From Clostridia bacterium (GTDB lineage: Bacteria; Bacillota; Clostridia; Oscillospirales; QAKW01): 32,081 bases of DNA. Below the pieces are notes generated by a model that saw nothing but the letters and a program-made list of their open reading frames with translations, did not search any database and was not told the DNA's origin. The translations under genes and the position numbers were made by a program. The stretch is from positions 81,253 through 113,333 of the forward strand of contig JAFSCX010000045.1 in the NCBI GenBank assembly GCA_017436525.1. The letters run 5' to 3'. Of the stretch, positions 7,868 through 18,185 are shown piece after piece; the first letter of the stretch is position 1, and each line of letters opens with the position of its first letter.

Positions 7868-9163
7868 TTATTCAAGGAAGCCCTTGTAATGACGCATCAG
7901 CATCTGGGATTCCAGAGTCTTCATGGTCTCGATTGCTACGCCTACAACGATCAGCAAGGTGGTACCGCCGATGGCAACTGCTGCCAAGTTTTGGTTGATC
8001 ATTGCCGCGATGTTGGGCAGAGCGGAGATGAGCCCTAAGAAGATTGCGCCGATCAGGGTTACGCGATTGAGGCTCTTGGTAATGAAATCTGCAGTGGGCT
8101 TACCGGGGCGAATACCCATGATAAAGCCGCCGTTCTTCTTCAGATTATTGGCTACCTCTACGGGATTGAAGGTAATCACCGTGTAGAAATAGCTGAAGAA
8201 GATGATCAGCAGGAACATTACCAGCATATAGAGCCAGCCGCCAACGTTGATGGCATTCACCACTGCTGCAAACCAACCCTTATTCAAAGAGGGGAAGAAG
8301 TTTACAATGGTGGGGGGCAGCATGACAAAGGACTGAGCAAAGATGATGGGCAGTACACCGGTCATATTCACCTTCAAGGGAATATTGGTGTTCTGACCGC
8401 CATACATTTTGCGGCCCTTCACCTGCTTTGCATACTGAACAGGGATCCGGCGCTCACCGTTGGTTACGAATACGACAAAGCCGATCATTGCAATGACAAC
8501 TACTGCCATACCCACAGCCAGAATCCAGTGCAGAGCATCTGCCTGAACCAGAGAGATGAGGGTCCAGCCCATATCGGGCAAGCCTGCCACGATACCTGCG
8601 AAGAGCAGGATAGAGATCCCGTTGCCGATACCCTTTTCGTTGATCTTCTCACCCAACCACATGATCACGGTTGCGCCTGCGGCGAAGGTGAAGACGATAA
8701 CCAGAGCACCGAATACACCGGCATTCTCTGCCACAACGCCTGTCTGATTCTTCAATACCGTATAGTAACCGAAGCCCAGCAGGAAGGAGAATGCGATAGA
8801 GAGATAACGGGTCCAACGATCCATAATCTGCTTACCGCGCTCGCCGTCTTCCTTCATCAGCCGCTCAAGAGCGGGGATTGCAACCATCAAAAGCTGCATG
8901 ATAATGGAAGCGTTGATATAGGGAGAGATGGAAAGAGAGAAAATAGTCGCGCTTTCCATCGCACCACCGGACATGATGTTCAGATAAGAAAAGATATTAC
9001 CGGTCTCTGCATAGCCTTGGAACAATGCGTTCATGGCATCTGCATCAAGGAAAGGCACGGTAATGTTGCATCCCAGCCGGAAAAGCAGGATGATAAATGC
9101 GGTAAACAGGATCTTCTTTCTCAAATCCTGGACAGCCCAGGCATTTCTGAAGACGCTGAACAT
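7868..9163 (-). CDS. secY: Preprotein translocase channel subunit SecY
   Basis: SecY (431 residues) forms the membrane channel through which SecA and ribosomes export proteins. It has about ten hydrophobic segments, a plug/TM2 region with NIMSGGAMESATIFSLSISPYINASI, and the cytosolic GIRPGKPTADFI loop. Length is normal. The ATG lies one base after the rplO stop and uses a GAGGTGATG site inside the end of rplO, so translation is coupled. Confidence 0.97.
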   Translation of the reverse strand: MFSVFRNAWAVQDLRKKILFTAFIILLFRLGCNITVPFLDADAMNALFQGYAETGNIFSYLNIMSGGAMESATIFSLSISPYINASIIMQLLMVAIPALERLMKEDGERGKQIMDRWTRYLSIAFSFLLGFGYYTVLKNQTGVVAENAGVFGALVIVFTFAAGATVIMWLGEKINEKGIGNGISILLFAGIVAGLPDMGWTLISLVQADALHWILAVGMAVVVIAMIGFVVFVTNGERRIPVQYAKQVKGRKMYGGQNTNIPLKVNMTGVLPIIFAQSFVMLPPTIVNFFPSLNKGWFAAVVNAINVGGWLYMLVMFLLIIFFSYFYTVITFNPVEVANNLKKNGGFIMGIRPGKPTADFITKSLNRVTLIGAIFLGLISALPNIAAMINQNLAAVAIGGTTLLIVVGVAIETMKTLESQMLMRHYKGFLE

Positions 9164-9164
9164 T

Positions 9165-9605
9165 TTACATCACCTCAACCTTTCCGCCGACAGCCTCGAT
9201 TTTTTCTTTCGCACCGGCAGTAACCTTAACGGCCTTGACGGTGATCGCCTTGTCAACGGAACCGGAGCCGATTACCTTCAAGCCATCCCAAGCTTTCTTG
9301 GAAAGACCTGCTTCGATAACCGCATTAATGTCTACAACATCGCCTGCATTGAATTTATTGAGGTCATCCAGATTGATGACAACAAATTTCTTGGCAAAGA
9401 TGTTGTTGAATCCGCGCTTGGGCAAGCGTCTGTGCAAAGGCATCTGACCGCCTTCAAAGCCCAGACGGATGCTGCCGCCGGAACGGGCCTTCTGACCCTT
9501 ATGGCCATGGCCGCCGGTCTTACCGTTGCCGGATGCGGGGCCGCGGCCCTTTCTCTTCGCTACGGTAGTAGAACCGCTTACAGGAGCAAGTTCGTGTAAT
9601 TTCAT
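9165..9605 (-). CDS. rplO: 50S ribosomal protein L15
   Basis: L15 (146 residues) is a late-assembly protein whose basic, glycine-rich N-terminal tail reaches into the 23S rRNA core. The start MKLHELAPVSGSTTVAKRKG and the segment GFEGGQMPLHRRLPKRGF are diagnostic. It stands between rpmD and secY, as usual. Confidence 0.97.
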   Translation of the reverse strand: MKLHELAPVSGSTTVAKRKGRGPASGNGKTGGHGHKGQKARSGGSIRLGFEGGQMPLHRRLPKRGFNNIFAKKFVVINLDDLNKFNAGDVVDINAVIEAGLSKKAWDGLKVIGSGSVDKAITVKAVKVTAGAKEKIEAVGGKVEVM

Positions 9606-9620
9606 ACTGTTTCCTCCTCC

Positions 9621-9812
9621 TTACTTAACATTCTCAACCTGGAGCAGGTGAATGATTTTCTTAATTTTACCCTGAGTAGCAGCGTTCTCGGGCTGGATGG
9701 TGGAATCGCCGATCTTTCTGAGACCCAGTGCATTAGCAGTTGCGATCTGACCGTCCTTGCAGCCGATGAGGCTCTTTACCAGAGTTACTTTAATGTTTTT
9801 TACTTTAGCCAT
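9621..9812 (-). CDS. rpmD: 50S ribosomal protein L30
   Basis: L30 (63 residues) is the short bacterial form. The segments KVTLVKSLIGCKDGQIATA and ALGLRKIGDSTIQPEN match the family. It lies 13 bp after rpsE and 15 bp before rplO. Confidence 0.95.
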   Translation of the reverse strand: MAKVKNIKVTLVKSLIGCKDGQIATANALGLRKIGDSTIQPENAATQGKIKKIIHLLQVENVK

Positions 9813-9825
9813 TATCGTGCCCCCC

Positions 9826-10329
9826 TTAACCTAAGATTTCTTCCACGGTCTTGCCGCGCTTTGCAGCAACGGAAGCGGCATCGCAGCAAGCTGCGAGACC
9901 TGCCAGGGTAGCATTGACAACGTTCCGCTTATTTCTGGAACGCAGAGCCTTGGTTCTGATATCCTTGATACCTGCCATCTCCAATACCGCACGAACTGCG
10001 CCGCCGGCGATAACACCGGTACCGGGAGCAGCGGGCTTCATGATAACCATGGAAGCGCCGTACTTACCTACGATATCGTGGGGGATGGTGGTGTCCTTCA
10101 AATTCACTTTGATCATGTTCTTCTTTGCATCCTCGATACCCTTGCGGATAGCTTCGGGCACCTCAGCAGCCTTACCCAGACCTGCACCTACATTGCCGTT
10201 GCCGTCGCCGACAACGATCAGTGCGGAGAATTTCATGATCCGGCCGCCCTTAACGGTCTTGGAAACCCGATTCAGGGAGACAACTCTCTCTTGAAGGTCA
10301 AGAGTGCTTGCATCAATCATATTAGCCAT
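9826..10329 (-). CDS. rpsE: 30S ribosomal protein S5
   Basis: S5 (167 residues) helps set decoding accuracy and lines the mRNA entry site. The N-terminal double-stranded RNA-binding-like domain has [19 protein letters not shown] and [16 protein letters not shown]; the C-terminal domain has the [19 protein letters not shown] segment. The ATG follows GGAGGAG. Confidence 0.97.
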   Translation of the reverse strand: MANMIDASTLDLQERVVSLNRVSKTVKGGRIMKFSALIVVGDGNGNVGAGLGKAAEVPEAIRKGIEDAKKNMIKVNLKDTTIPHDIVGKYGASMVIMKPAAPGTGVIAGGAVRAVLEMAGIKDIRTKALRSRNKRNVVNATLAGLAACCDAASVAAKRGKTVEEILG

Positions 10330-10345
10330 TATTCTTCTCCTCCAA

Positions 10346-10705
10346 TTAGAATTTCAGTCCGCCTTCACGGGCGCCTTCGGCCAGTGCCTGAACACGGCCG
10401 TGGTAAACAAAGCCACCTCTGTCGAACACAACGTTCTCGATCTTGGCCTTCAATGCACGCTCAGCAACCAGAGCGCCAACCTTCTTGGCTGCGTCCTTAT
10501 TACCGCCGTATACACCAAAGTCCTTCTCCACAGTGGAGGCACTTACAAGAGTCTTGCCGCTCACGTCATCGATCACTTGAGCGTAAATATGCTTTGCAGA
10601 ACGGAAAACGCAAAGACGGGGGCACTCGGGAGTACCGGAGATTTTGGAGCGTACCCGTTTATGTCTCTTAATTCTTGCAGCATTGCTGTCAGGTTTCTTA
10701 ACCAT
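10346..10705 (-). CDS. rplR: 50S ribosomal protein L18
   Basis: L18 (119 residues) binds 5S rRNA together with L5 and helps place it in the central protuberance. [20 protein letters not shown] and the C-terminal [20 protein letters not shown] are typical. It lies 18 bp after rplF and 16 bp before rpsE. Confidence 0.97.
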   Translation of the reverse strand: MVKKPDSNAARIKRHKRVRSKISGTPECPRLCVFRSAKHIYAQVIDDVSGKTLVSASTVEKDFGVYGGNKDAAKKVGALVAERALKAKIENVVFDRGGFVYHGRVQALAEGAREGGLKF

Positions 10706-10723
10706 AATCGTTTCCTCCCTTTA

Positions 10724-11272
10724 TTATTTCGCGCCTTTACCGGCTTTACCTTCTTTATGCTTAACAACCTCGTCCACATAGCGAACGCCGGCACCCTTAT
10801 AGGGCTCGGGGGGACGCTTAAAGCGAACGTTTGCAGCAAAATGGCCAACCAGCTGCTTATCAATACCGGAGATCACAACTCTGTTTTGAGCAGGAACCTC
10901 GATGGTGATGCCATCAACAGGCTCCATGATAACCGGATGGGAAAAGCCCAGGTTCATGTTTAAGGTTTTACCCTGCAGCTGTGCTCTGTAACCAACACCA
11001 CGGATCTCAAGCTCTTTCTTGTAGCCGTTGGTAACACCCTCTACCATATTGGCGATCAGGGTTCTGGTCAGGCCGTGAAGAGAGCGATGCTCTTTCACAT
11101 CGCTGGGGCGGGTTACCAAAATCTCAGTGCCCTCTACAGCGATTGCCATATCGGGATGCATGGTCTTGGTCAGAGTACCCTTGGGGCCCTTGACAGTGAT
11201 GGTATTGTCACTATCGATCTTTACTTCTACACCTGCGGGAATAGTGATCGGTTTTCTACCAATTCTCGACAT
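10724..11272 (-). CDS. rplF: 50S ribosomal protein L6
   Basis: L6 (182 residues) lies near the factor-binding site and the sarcin-ricin loop. The start [17 protein letters not shown] and the end [34 protein letters not shown] tail are diagnostic. It shows the usual two repeated alpha/beta domains. It stands between rpsH and rplR. Confidence 0.97.
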   Translation of the reverse strand: MSRIGRKPITIPAGVEVKIDSDNTITVKGPKGTLTKTMHPDMAIAVEGTEILVTRPSDVKEHRSLHGLTRTLIANMVEGVTNGYKKELEIRGVGYRAQLQGKTLNMNLGFSHPVIMEPVDGITIEVPAQNRVVISGIDKQLVGHFAANVRFKRPPEPYKGAGVRYVDEVVKHKEGKAGKGAK

Positions 11273-11284
11273 CAGAATTCCTCC

Positions 11285-11683
11285 TTACCATACGAAGGCC
11301 AGCACTTCGCCGCCTACGCCCATTTTTCTGGCCTGCTTATCGGTCATCACACCCTTGGAGGTGGATACGATTGCAACGCCAAGACCTTTCATTACACGGG
11401 GCATATCCTCAACGCCGGCATAGATCCGAAGACCGGGCTTGGAGATTCTCTTCAGGCCCTGGATGATACGGGTCTTATTCTCGCCGTATTTCAGAGTGAG
11501 GACAATTTTGCCCTGAAGGCCGTCTTCTTCAACCTTCATCTCTTTGATATATCCCTCGTCGAGCAGGATCTGGCAGATAGCCTTCTTCATGTTCGAAGCA
11601 GGGATTTCTACAGTTTCATGCTTTGCAGCGTTTGCATTCCGCACACGGGTAAGCAAATCTGCGATAGGATCAGTAATCTGCAT
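11285..11683 (-). CDS. rpsH: 30S ribosomal protein S8
   Basis: S8 (132 residues) is a primary 16S rRNA binder and in E. coli represses the spc operon. The start [20 protein letters not shown] and the end [20 protein letters not shown] match the family. The ATG at 11683 is chosen over one 22 codons upstream because it has a GGAGGAG site and the family N-terminus; the extension would overlap rpsN. Confidence 0.97.
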   Translation of the reverse strand: MQITDPIADLLTRVRNANAAKHETVEIPASNMKKAICQILLDEGYIKEMKVEEDGLQGKIVLTLKYGENKTRIIQGLKRISKPGLRIYAGVEDMPRVMKGLGVAIVSTSKGVMTDKQARKMGVGGEVLAFVW

Positions 11684-11696
11684 TTCTTGCTCCTCC

Positions 11697-11882
11697 TTAC
11701 CAGCTTGCTTTCTTAACTCCGGGAATCTGGCCCTTATAAGCCAACTCACGGAAGCAAATTCTGCAAATGCCGTAGTTTCTCAAATAAGCATGGGGACGAC
11801 CGCAGATTTTGCATCTGTTGTACTCTCTGGTTGCATACTTCTGGGTCTTCTGCTGCTTTAAGATCATAGATTTCTTAGCCAT
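11697..11882 (-). CDS. rpsN: 30S ribosomal protein S14, zinc type (S14Z)
   Basis: This is the short 61-residue S14 with a CxxC-x12-CxxC zinc ribbon (C24, C27, C40, C43), the form found in Gram-positive bacteria and sometimes named rpsZ. It sits in the 30S head near S3 and S10. The end [17 protein letters not shown] is diagnostic. It stands in the usual rplE-rpsN-rpsH order. Confidence 0.97.
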   Translation of the reverse strand: MAKKSMILKQQKTQKYATREYNRCKICGRPHAYLRNYGICRICFRELAYKGQIPGVKKASW

Positions 11883-11897
11883 TTTTGTTCCTCCTCC

Positions 11898-12437
11898 TTA
11901 TTTCTCAAAAGGAGCGCCGAACAGGGTCAGCATCTCTTTGGCTTCTTCATCGGTCTTAGCGGTGGTAACGAAGATGATATCCATACCACGGATCTTATCG
12001 ACCTTATCATACTCGATCTCGGGGAAGATCAACTGCTCCTTCACGCCGAATGCATAGTTGCCACGGCCGTCGAAGCCATTGGCGTTAATGCCGCGGAAGT
12101 CGCGCACGCGGGGCAGAGCGGTGTTGAAGAGTCTATCCATAAACTCATACATCTTCTCGCCGCGCAGGGTAACCTTTGCACCAATTGCCATGCCTTCGCG
12201 AAGCTTAAAGTTCGCAACGGACTTACGAGCTCTGGTGGGAACAGCCTTCTGGCCGGTAATGAGTGCCAACTCGGCACATACATTCTCAATGACCTTTGCG
12301 TTGTCTTTTGCGTCGCCGCAGCCGACATTCAATACAATTTTATCCAGCTTGGGGATCTGCATCACGCTCTTGTAAGCGAATTTCTTCATCAGAGCAGGAG
12401 CGATCTCTTTGCTGTAAAGCTCAGACATTCTAGACAT
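11898..12437 (-). CDS. rplE: 50S ribosomal protein L5
   Basis: L5 (179 residues) binds 5S rRNA and contacts P-site tRNA and S13 across the subunit interface. [35 protein letters not shown] and [19 protein letters not shown] are characteristic. It is 16 bp after rplX, with GGAGGAG before the ATG. Confidence 0.97.
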   Translation of the reverse strand: MSRMSELYSKEIAPALMKKFAYKSVMQIPKLDKIVLNVGCGDAKDNAKVIENVCAELALITGQKAVPTRARKSVANFKLREGMAIGAKVTLRGEKMYEFMDRLFNTALPRVRDFRGINANGFDGRGNYAFGVKEQLIFPEIEYDKVDKIRGMDIIFVTTAKTDEEAKEMLTLFGAPFEK

Positions 12438-12453
12438 AGTTCTTTACTCCTCC

Positions 12454-12774
12454 TTAGAAAATTTCGCCACAATCTTTATTCTTGCAGACACGCTTCTTCT
12501 GGCCGTCTACGACAGTGTGGCCCATGCGGCCGGCAGTCTTGCACTTGGGGCATACTACTTGAACCTTGGATGCATAGATTGCACCCTCGGCCTCAATGCG
12601 GCCGCCGGTCTCACCCTGGCGGCGGGGCTTAACGTGCTTGATGACCATGTTTGCTTTCTCCACGATCACCTTGCCCTCCTTGGGGCTGACTTCCAGAACC
12701 TTACCCTTAAGGCCCTTGGAAGAACCGGAGATCACCAGAACGGTATCACCTTTTTTAACATGCAGTTTATTCAT
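12454..12774 (-). CDS. rplX: 50S ribosomal protein L24
   Basis: L24 (106 residues) is an early assembly initiator near the exit tunnel. The KOW motif KKGDTVLVISGSSKGLKGKV lies at the N-terminus, and a C-terminal zinc ribbon-like segment has CPKC and CKNKDC. The ATG at 12774 follows AAGGAGGTG; an upstream in-frame start would overlap rplN and is rejected. Confidence 0.97.
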   Translation of the reverse strand: MNKLHVKKGDTVLVISGSSKGLKGKVLEVSPKEGKVIVEKANMVIKHVKPRRQGETGGRIEAEGAIYASKVQVVCPKCKTAGRMGHTVVDGQKKRVCKNKDCGEIF

Positions 12775-12790
12775 TCTGACGCGCACCTCC

Positions 12791-13159
12791 TTACAGTACC
12801 TCGGGAGCCAGGGAAAGGATCTTGGTATAATCCTTATCACGCAGCTCTCTGGCTACAGGCCCAAAGATACGGGTACCTCTGGGGTTTTTGTCTTCACGGA
12901 TAATAACGGCAGCGTTCTCGTCGAAACGGATGCTGGAGCCATCGGCTCTCTTAACGCCTTTTACAGTGCGCACTACTACTGCCTTCACAACGTCGCCCTT
13001 TTTCACGGTGCCGCCGGGAGCAGCTTTCTTCACAGAGCAAACAACTACATCGCCAATACCTGCGTATCTTCTTCTTGTACCGCCAAGTACCTTGATGCAC
13101 ATCAACTCTTTCGCACCGGTATTGTCGGCAACTTTAAGATAAGTTTGTTGCTGTATCAC
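12791..13159 (-). CDS. rplN: 50S ribosomal protein L14, GTG start
   Basis: L14 (122 residues) lies at the subunit interface and contacts 16S rRNA and the silencing factor Rsf[21 protein letters not shown] and the [13 protein letters not shown] end are diagnostic. The start codon is GTG at 13159, eight bases after AAAGGAGGAC, with no better ATG nearby. Confidence 0.96.
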   Translation of the reverse strand: MIQQQTYLKVADNTGAKELMCIKVLGGTRRRYAGIGDVVVCSVKKAAPGGTVKKGDVVKAVVVRTVKGVKRADGSSIRFDENAAVIIREDKNPRGTRIFGPVARELRDKDYTKILSLAPEVL

Positions 13160-13177
13160 GACTTAGTCCTCCTTTAA

Positions 13178-13432
13178 TTATTTAGCCTTCTCGATAATAC
13201 GAACAAGGCGCCATCTCTTGTCCTTGGAAAGAGGTCTGGTTTCCATAACCTCAACAGTATCGCCAATGCCGCACTCATTGTTCTCATCATGAGCCTTCAG
13301 CTTGTAGGTGGTCTTGATAACCTTCTTATACAAGGGGTGCTTTACATTGTCTTTAATGGCTACGACGATGGTCTTATCCATCTTGTCGCTTACAACCTCG
13401 CCTACGCGGGTTTTTCTCAAAGTTCTTTCCAT
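13178..13432 (-). CDS. rpsQ: 30S ribosomal protein S17
   Basis: S17 (84 residues) is a primary 16S rRNA binder of the OB fold. [19 protein letters not shown] and a [24 protein letters not shown] core are typical. The ATG at 13432 lies eight bases after AGAAGGAG; a GTG three codons earlier overlaps the ribosome site itself and is unlikely. Confidence 0.96.
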   Translation of the reverse strand: MERTLRKTRVGEVVSDKMDKTIVVAIKDNVKHPLYKKVIKTTYKLKAHDENNECGIGDTVEVMETRPLSKDKRWRLVRIIEKAK

Positions 13433-13453
13433 GTTTCTCACTCCTTCTTAAGA

Positions 13454-13654
13454 TTACTTGGACTCACGGAGCTCAAGCTCACGAAGAATCGTATTTACAC
13501 GGGCAATGTCCTTCTTAACGGCAGCGATCCGCTGGGGATTATCCAACTGATTGGTCGCGTGCTGGAATTTCAGGTTAAAAAGCTCCTTCTTCAGGTCGTT
13601 GAGCTTATTGGTCAGTTCTGTTGCGTTCATTTCTCTTACTTTATTAGCCTTCAT
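13454..13654 (-). CDS. rpmC: 50S ribosomal protein L29
   Basis: L29 (66 residues) is a two-helix protein at the tunnel exit, next to L23, where signal recognition particle and trigger factor dock. [20 protein letters not shown] and [20 protein letters not shown] are typical. Its ATG overlaps the rplP stop by four bases (ATGA). Confidence 0.96.
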   Translation of the reverse strand: MKANKVREMNATELTNKLNDLKKELFNLKFQHATNQLDNPQRIAAVKKDIARVNTILRELELRESK

Positions 13655-14079
13655 TCTTCGTCACCACCTTCAGTTTCCTTTACAACAAACTTACACTTAA
13701 CAGGAAGCTTGTGCATAGCGAGACGCATAGCCTCACGGGCCAGCTCTTCGGATACATCTGCGATCTCAAAGAGGATGCGGCCGGGCTTAACTACTGCTAC
13801 CCAATACTCAGGGGAACCTTTACCGGAACCCATGCGGGTTTCAGCGGGCTTCGCAGTTACGGGCTTATCGGGGAATACCTTGATCCACACACGACCGCCT
13901 CTCTTGAGGTAACGGGTCATGGCGATACGGGCAGCCTCGATCTGGTTGTTGGTCAGCCATGCGGGCTCCAGAGCCTGCAGACCAAAATCGCCGTATGCGA
14001 TGGTGTTGCCGCGGGTAGCCTTACCCTTCATGCGGCCTCTTTGAACTCTTCTGTATTTTACTCTCTTAGGAATTAACAT
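13651..14079 (-). CDS. rplP: 50S ribosomal protein L16
   Basis: L16 (142 residues) organises the A-site region of the 50S subunit. The start [19 protein letters not shown] and the segment [19 protein letters not shown] are diagnostic. Its first base is shared with the rpsC stop (TAATG) and its end overlaps rpmC, so three genes are tightly coupled. Confidence 0.97.
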   Translation of the reverse strand: MLIPKRVKYRRVQRGRMKGKATRGNTIAYGDFGLQALEPAWLTNNQIEAARIAMTRYLKRGGRVWIKVFPDKPVTAKPAETRMGSGKGSPEYWVAVVKPGRILFEIADVSEELAREAMRLAMHKLPVKCKFVVKETEGGDEE

Positions 14080-14753
14080 TACTTAGCTCCTCCTTCTTTT
14101 TTCGGAGCCTTCTTGACATCGGCAAGGATCTCACCTTTGTAGATCCATACCTTTACGCCGATCTTACCGTAGGTGGTATTGGCCTCGGTGAAACCGTAGT
14201 CGATGTCTGCTCTCAAAGTCTGCAGAGGAATGGTACCCTCGTGATAGCATTCGCTTCTTGCGATCTCAGCACCGTTCAAACGGCCGGATACCATAACCTT
14301 GATACCCTTAGCGCCGGTTCTCATGGTGTTGCCGATCGCCTTCTTCATGGCGCGGCGGAAAGCGATACGCTTCTCCAGCTGCTGGGCGATGTTCTCGGCA
14401 ACGAGCTGGCTGCTGGTGTCCATGTTCTTAACCTCAACGATATTGATGTTGACCTTCTTACCGGTCATATCCATCAATTCCTTCTTCAGCTTCTCGATCT
14501 CTGCGCCGCCGCGACCGATTACCAAACCGGGCTTTGCGCAATGCAGGAAGATGCGGATGCTGTTGCCCTCTGCGGTTCTCTCGATTTCGATATCGGGAAT
14601 ACCGGCAGCGTAGAGCTTCTTCTTCAGGAACTTACGGATGTTATAGTCCTCCAGAATCAGATCGCCGACTTTGCCGTCTGCTGCGATCCATCTGGAATCC
14701 CAGTTCTTAATAACCCCGACTCTCAGGCCGTGGGGATTTACTTTCTGACCCAT
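14079..14753 (-). CDS. rpsC: 30S ribosomal protein S3
   Basis: S3 (224 residues) lines the mRNA entry channel and has helicase-type activity with S4 and S5. The N-terminus [20 protein letters not shown] and a KH domain with [16 protein letters not shown] (GRGG at 80-83) are clear; the C-terminal domain has [12 protein letters not shown]. Length is usual. Confidence 0.97.
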   Translation of the reverse strand: MGQKVNPHGLRVGVIKNWDSRWIAADGKVGDLILEDYNIRKFLKKKLYAAGIPDIEIERTAEGNSIRIFLHCAKPGLVIGRGGAEIEKLKKELMDMTGKKVNINIVEVKNMDTSSQLVAENIAQQLEKRIAFRRAMKKAIGNTMRTGAKGIKVMVSGRLNGAEIARSECYHEGTIPLQTLRADIDYGFTEANTTYGKIGVKVWIYKGEILADVKKAPKKEGGAK

Positions 14754-14756
14754 TGA

Positions 14757-15089
14757 TTACGCCTCCTCCAATACAATAGTAACATGAGAGGTCCGCTTAT
14801 TGATGCGGAACGCTCTGCCCTGTGCTCTGGGCATGATTCTCTTCAGGATAGGACCGGGGCAGGCATAGCACTTTGCTACAACCAGCTTATTTACATCCAT
14901 CCCGTTATTGTGCTCGGCGTTGGCCATTGCGCTCTTGAGCAGCTTGTATACAGGCTCAGAAGCGGCTTTATTGGTATTCTGCAGAATCGCTGCTGCGTAC
15001 TTTGCGGGCTTATTGCGGATCAGATCCAAAACCACGCTTACCTTACGAGGAGAGATTCTGAGATATTTCAAATGTGCAGTTGCTTGCAT
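14757..15089 (-). CDS. rplV: 50S ribosomal protein L22
   Basis: L22 (110 residues) sends a beta hairpin into the nascent-chain tunnel, where macrolide-resistance changes occur. RISPRKVSVVLDLIRNK and the hairpin region ILKRIMPRAQGRAFRINKR are visible. It lies three bases before rpsC. Confidence 0.97.
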   Translation of the reverse strand: MQATAHLKYLRISPRKVSVVLDLIRNKPAKYAAAILQNTNKAASEPVYKLLKSAMANAEHNNGMDVNKLVVAKCYACPGPILKRIMPRAQGRAFRINKRTSHVTIVLEEA

Positions 15090-15103
15090 TTCGTTCTTCC
15101 TCC

Positions 15104-15376
15104 TTATTTAGTGGTCTTGGAGCCTGCATGGCCCTTAAAGGTTCTGGTGGGCGCAAACTCACCCAACTTATGACCAACCATATCCTCGGTTACATATACA
15201 GGCACATGCTTTCTGCCGTCATGGACAGCGATGGTATGGCCTACAAAATCCGGAAAGATGGTGGATGCGCGGGACCAGCTCTTGAGAACTCTCTTCTCGC
15301 CGGACTCGTTCATTGCTTGAATTCTTGCTAAAAGCTTGGGATCTACAAAAGGTCCCTTTTTGGTACTTCTACTCAT
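15104..15376 (-). CDS. rpsS: 30S ribosomal protein S19
   Basis: S19 (90 residues) sits in the 30S head beside S13 and contacts the A-site finger of the 50S subunit. [16 protein letters not shown] and the end [14 protein letters not shown] are diagnostic. It stands in the usual rplB-rpsS-rplV order. Confidence 0.97.
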   Translation of the reverse strand: MSRSTKKGPFVDPKLLARIQAMNESGEKRVLKSWSRASTIFPDFVGHTIAVHDGRKHVPVYVTEDMVGHKLGEFAPTRTFKGHAGSKTTK

Positions 15377-15399
15377 TCTCTATATGCCTCCCTTCCGGA

Positions 15400-16233
15400 T
15401 TACTTCGCATTCCGACGTTTTACGATAAACTTGTCGGTCTTATTTTTCTTGCTTCTGGTCTTATAACCAAGAGCGGGCTTACCCCAAGGAGTAACAGGGC
15501 CGCTGCGGCCGATGGGGGACTTACCTTCACCACCGCCGTGGGGGTGATCGCAGGGGTTCATTACAGAACCGCGAACGGTAGGACGAATACCCATGTGGCG
15601 CTTTCTGCCGGCCTTACCGATGGAAACATTGGCATGCTCGCCATTGGATACAACGCCGATTACTGCCATGCAGTTGAGGCGAACCAGGCGAACCTCACCG
15701 GAGGGAAGGCGAACCTGAGCGTAGCCGTTCTCTTTTGCCATCAGCTGAGCGCTGTTGCCTGCGGAACGAACCAACTGAGCGCCCTTACCGGGATAAAGCT
15801 CAACATTGTGGATAACAGTACCCACGGGGATGCTCTCCAAGGGAAGAGCGTTACCGGGCTTAATATCTGCAGCAGCGCTGGAGATGACCGTATCGCCGAC
15901 CTTCAGGCCTTCGGGGCAGATGATATAGCTCTTTTCGCCATCCTCATATTGGAGCAGAGCGATGAAAGCGGTACGATTGGGATCGTACTGAATGGAGGTA
16001 ACCTTTGCGGGAACATCCATCTTGTTTCTCTTGAAATCGATGATTCTGTACTTAACCTTGTTGCCGCCGCCCTGATGACGAACGGTGATGCGGCCATAGC
16101 TGTTGCGGCCGGCATTCTTCTTCAGAGTGGTCAGCAGGCTCCGCTCGGGAGCATCCTTGGAAAGGCAGCTGTAGTCCACATTGGTCATCTGGCGTCTGGC
16201 CGGAGAAGTAGGTTTATAAGTTTTCATTGCCAT
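15400..16233 (-). CDS. rplB: 50S ribosomal protein L2
   Basis: L2 (277 residues) is needed for subunit joining and peptidyl transferase activity. The core [15 protein letters not shown] and the C-terminal [18 protein letters not shown], with the functionally important histidine, are intact. The ATG follows AAGGAGGAG. Confidence 0.97.
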   Translation of the reverse strand: MAMKTYKPTSPARRQMTNVDYSCLSKDAPERSLLTTLKKNAGRNSYGRITVRHQGGGNKVKYRIIDFKRNKMDVPAKVTSIQYDPNRTAFIALLQYEDGEKSYIICPEGLKVGDTVISSAAADIKPGNALPLESIPVGTVIHNVELYPGKGAQLVRSAGNSAQLMAKENGYAQVRLPSGEVRLVRLNCMAVIGVVSNGEHANVSIGKAGRKRHMGIRPTVRGSVMNPCDHPHGGGEGKSPIGRSGPVTPWGKPALGYKTRSKKNKTDKFIVKRRNAK

Positions 16234-16246
16234 AACATTCTCCTCC

Positions 16247-16540
16247 TTACATCATGCCGTCAAAGAACTCGATGGTCTTTGAATCAGCAGTCAACTTCAC
16301 ATAGGCTTTCTTCCATGCAGCAGTTTTGCCCACATGAACGCCCATTCTCTTTTCCTTACCGCGTACATTGACAACGGTAACCTTCTCAACGGAAACCTTG
16401 AAGATTTCCTCAACCGCATTTTTGATCTCGATCTTATTGGCATCCTTTGCTACCTGGAAAACATAGGTCTTTTCCTGCATGGAAGCCATGGACTTCTCGG
16501 AGACAATGGGTTTCATAATAATATCGTAATTGGATTTCAT
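16247..16540 (-). CDS. rplW: 50S ribosomal protein L23
   Basis: L23 (97 residues) stands at the tunnel exit and is the main docking point for trigger factor and [22 protein letters not shown] and [20 protein letters not shown] are typical. Its ATG shares one base with the rplD stop (TAATG). Confidence 0.96.
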   Translation of the reverse strand: MKSNYDIIMKPIVSEKSMASMQEKTYVFQVAKDANKIEIKNAVEEIFKVSVEKVTVVNVRGKEKRMGVHVGKTAAWKKAYVKLTADSKTIEFFDGMM

Positions 16541-17160
16541 TATGCATACACCTCCTCAAGTTGCTTTACAGCATCCTGGGTCAGGATCAGCGTGTCATGC
16601 TTCAGGATGTCGTAAGTGTTGATGGTGTTTACACGTGCAGCCTTCACACCGGGGATGTTTGCAGCGCTCTTCACAAAGAAGAGGTTGGTTGCGCTATTTA
16701 CAACCAGAGCGTTCTCGGTGTTGAGAGCCTTCATCATGCCAACAACAGTCTTGGTTTTATACTCTTCCATCTCGATCTTATCCAGAACGATCAGCTTGCC
16801 CTCGGCCAGCTTGGAAGAGATTGCGGAAAGCAGAGCCAGCTTCTTCACCTTACGATTGAGGCTGAAGCGATAGTCGCGGGGCTTGGGTGCGAATACCACA
16901 CCACCGTGGGTCCAATGGGGAGCGCGGGTAGAACCCTGACGGGCACGACCGGTTCCCTTCTGGCGCCAAGGCTTGATGCCGCCGCCGGAAACCTCTGCAC
17001 GGGTCAGAGCGGATTGGGTGCCCTGACGCTGATTTGCCAGATAGTTGGTTACTGCCATATGCATAGCAGCTTCATTTACCTTTACGCAAAAAATGGAATC
17101 TGCAAGGTCCATGGTGGAAACTTTTGCACCACTCATGTCAAATACATCAACGTTTGCCAT
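16540..17160 (-). CDS. rplD: 50S ribosomal protein L4
   Basis: L4 (206 residues) reaches into the exit tunnel and in Gammaproteobacteria also represses the S10 operon. The extended loop contains GGGIKPWRQKGTGRARQGS. The ATG at 17160 is chosen: AAGGAGG lies ten bases upstream, while the in-frame TTG two codons earlier is too close to it. Whether L4 controls the leader at 18186-18494 cannot be told from sequence. Confidence 0.96.
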   Translation of the reverse strand: MANVDVFDMSGAKVSTMDLADSIFCVKVNEAAMHMAVTNYLANQRQGTQSALTRAEVSGGGIKPWRQKGTGRARQGSTRAPHWTHGGVVFAPKPRDYRFSLNRKVKKLALLSAISSKLAEGKLIVLDKIEMEEYKTKTVVGMMKALNTENALVVNSATNLFFVKSAANIPGVKAARVNTINTYDILKHDTLILTQDAVKQLEEVYA

Positions 17161-17179
17161 TTTCAATTATCCTCCTTAC

Positions 17180-17815
17180 TTAACCATTTTTAACGGTGTT
17201 CTTAACGGTTACGATAGAGCCCTTAGGACCGGGGATCGCACCCTTAACAACCAAAAGATTATTCTCAACGTCGACCTTTACTACGTCGAGATTCTGAACA
17301 GTTACCTGAACAACACCCATATGACCGGGCATCTTCTTGCCCTTGAAGATACGGGAGGGAGAGGAGCACGCGCCCATAGAACCTGCATGGCGATGAACAG
17401 GACCGCCGCCGTGGGTCATGGGAGTGCGATGGCCGCCGTAGCGCTTGATGGTGCCGGCGAAGCCTTTACCCTTGGAAATACCGGTAACGTCTACTGCGCT
17501 GCCTACCTCAAAAGCATCAGCGGTGATGACATCACCTACATTATAATTATCAGTGTCTTCCAGACGGAACTCCTTCAACACCTTCTTGTAGCCAACGCCG
17601 GCCTTATCAAAGTGGCCTTTCATGGGCTTGGTTACTTTCTTTTCGCTGACATCCTGATAGCCCAGCTGCAAAGAAGCGTAGCCGTCGTTCTCAACGGTCT
17701 TCTTCTGAACTACGGTGCAGGGGCCTGCCTGGATGACAGTTACCGGAATTACATTTCCGATCTCATCGAAAACCTGAGTCATTCCGATTTTCTTTCCGAT
17801 AATACCTTTCTTCAT
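17180..17815 (-). CDS. rplC: 50S ribosomal protein L3
   Basis: L3 (211 residues) is an early assembly protein whose loop approaches the peptidyl transferase centre. [20 protein letters not shown] and [20 protein letters not shown] are diagnostic. The 64-bp gap before it, the longest inside the S10 part, contains a GTTGAT/ATCAAC hairpin with a GAAA loop at 17843-17858 (minus strand). Confidence 0.97.
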   Translation of the reverse strand: MKKGIIGKKIGMTQVFDEIGNVIPVTVIQAGPCTVVQKKTVENDGYASLQLGYQDVSEKKVTKPMKGHFDKAGVGYKKVLKEFRLEDTDNYNVGDVITADAFEVGSAVDVTGISKGKGFAGTIKRYGGHRTPMTHGGGPVHRHAGSMGACSSPSRIFKGKKMPGHMGVVQVTVQNLDVVKVDVENNLLVVKGAIPGPKGSIVTVKNTVKNG

Positions 17816-17879
17816 TTCTAACTTACCTCCATTTGGTTATTGGTTGATTTTCATCAACATGACCTTCTCACCCGAGCGC

Positions 17880-18185
17880 TTACAGCTTGATCTCAAGCTC
17901 AACGCCGGCAGGAAGTTCTACGCTTGCAAGAGCCTCAGCGGTCTTGGCAGCGGGCTTCACAATGTCGATCAGACGCTTGTGAGTACGTCTTTCGAACTGC
18001 TCTCTGGAATCCTTATACTTATGAACAGCGCGCAGGATGGTTACAACCTCTTTCTTGGTGGGAAGGGGGATCGGACCGGATACAACTGCGCCGGTTCTCT
18101 GTGCGGTCTCCAGGATCTTCTGAGCAGCCTGATCTACCAAAGTAGAATCATAACCTTTTACTCTGATTCTGATTTTTTCAGCCAT
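17880..18185 (-). CDS. rpsJ: 30S ribosomal protein S10
   Basis: S10 (101 residues) belongs to the 30S head and, as NusE, also joins transcription antitermination complexes. [36 protein letters not shown] and [14 protein letters not shown] are typical. It is the first gene of the superoperon, behind an AAAGGAGGC site and a long structured leader. Confidence 0.97.
   Translation of the reverse strand: MAEKIRIRVKGYDSTLVDQAAQKILETAQRTGAVVSGPIPLPTKKEVVTILRAVHKYKDSREQFERRTHKRLIDIVKPAAKTAEALASVELPAGVELEIKL

Noticed and set aside
15313..16371. Plus-strand frame of 352 codons
   Set aside because: It lies opposite rplB and neighbours; long antisense frames arise from the codon bias of ribosomal genes.
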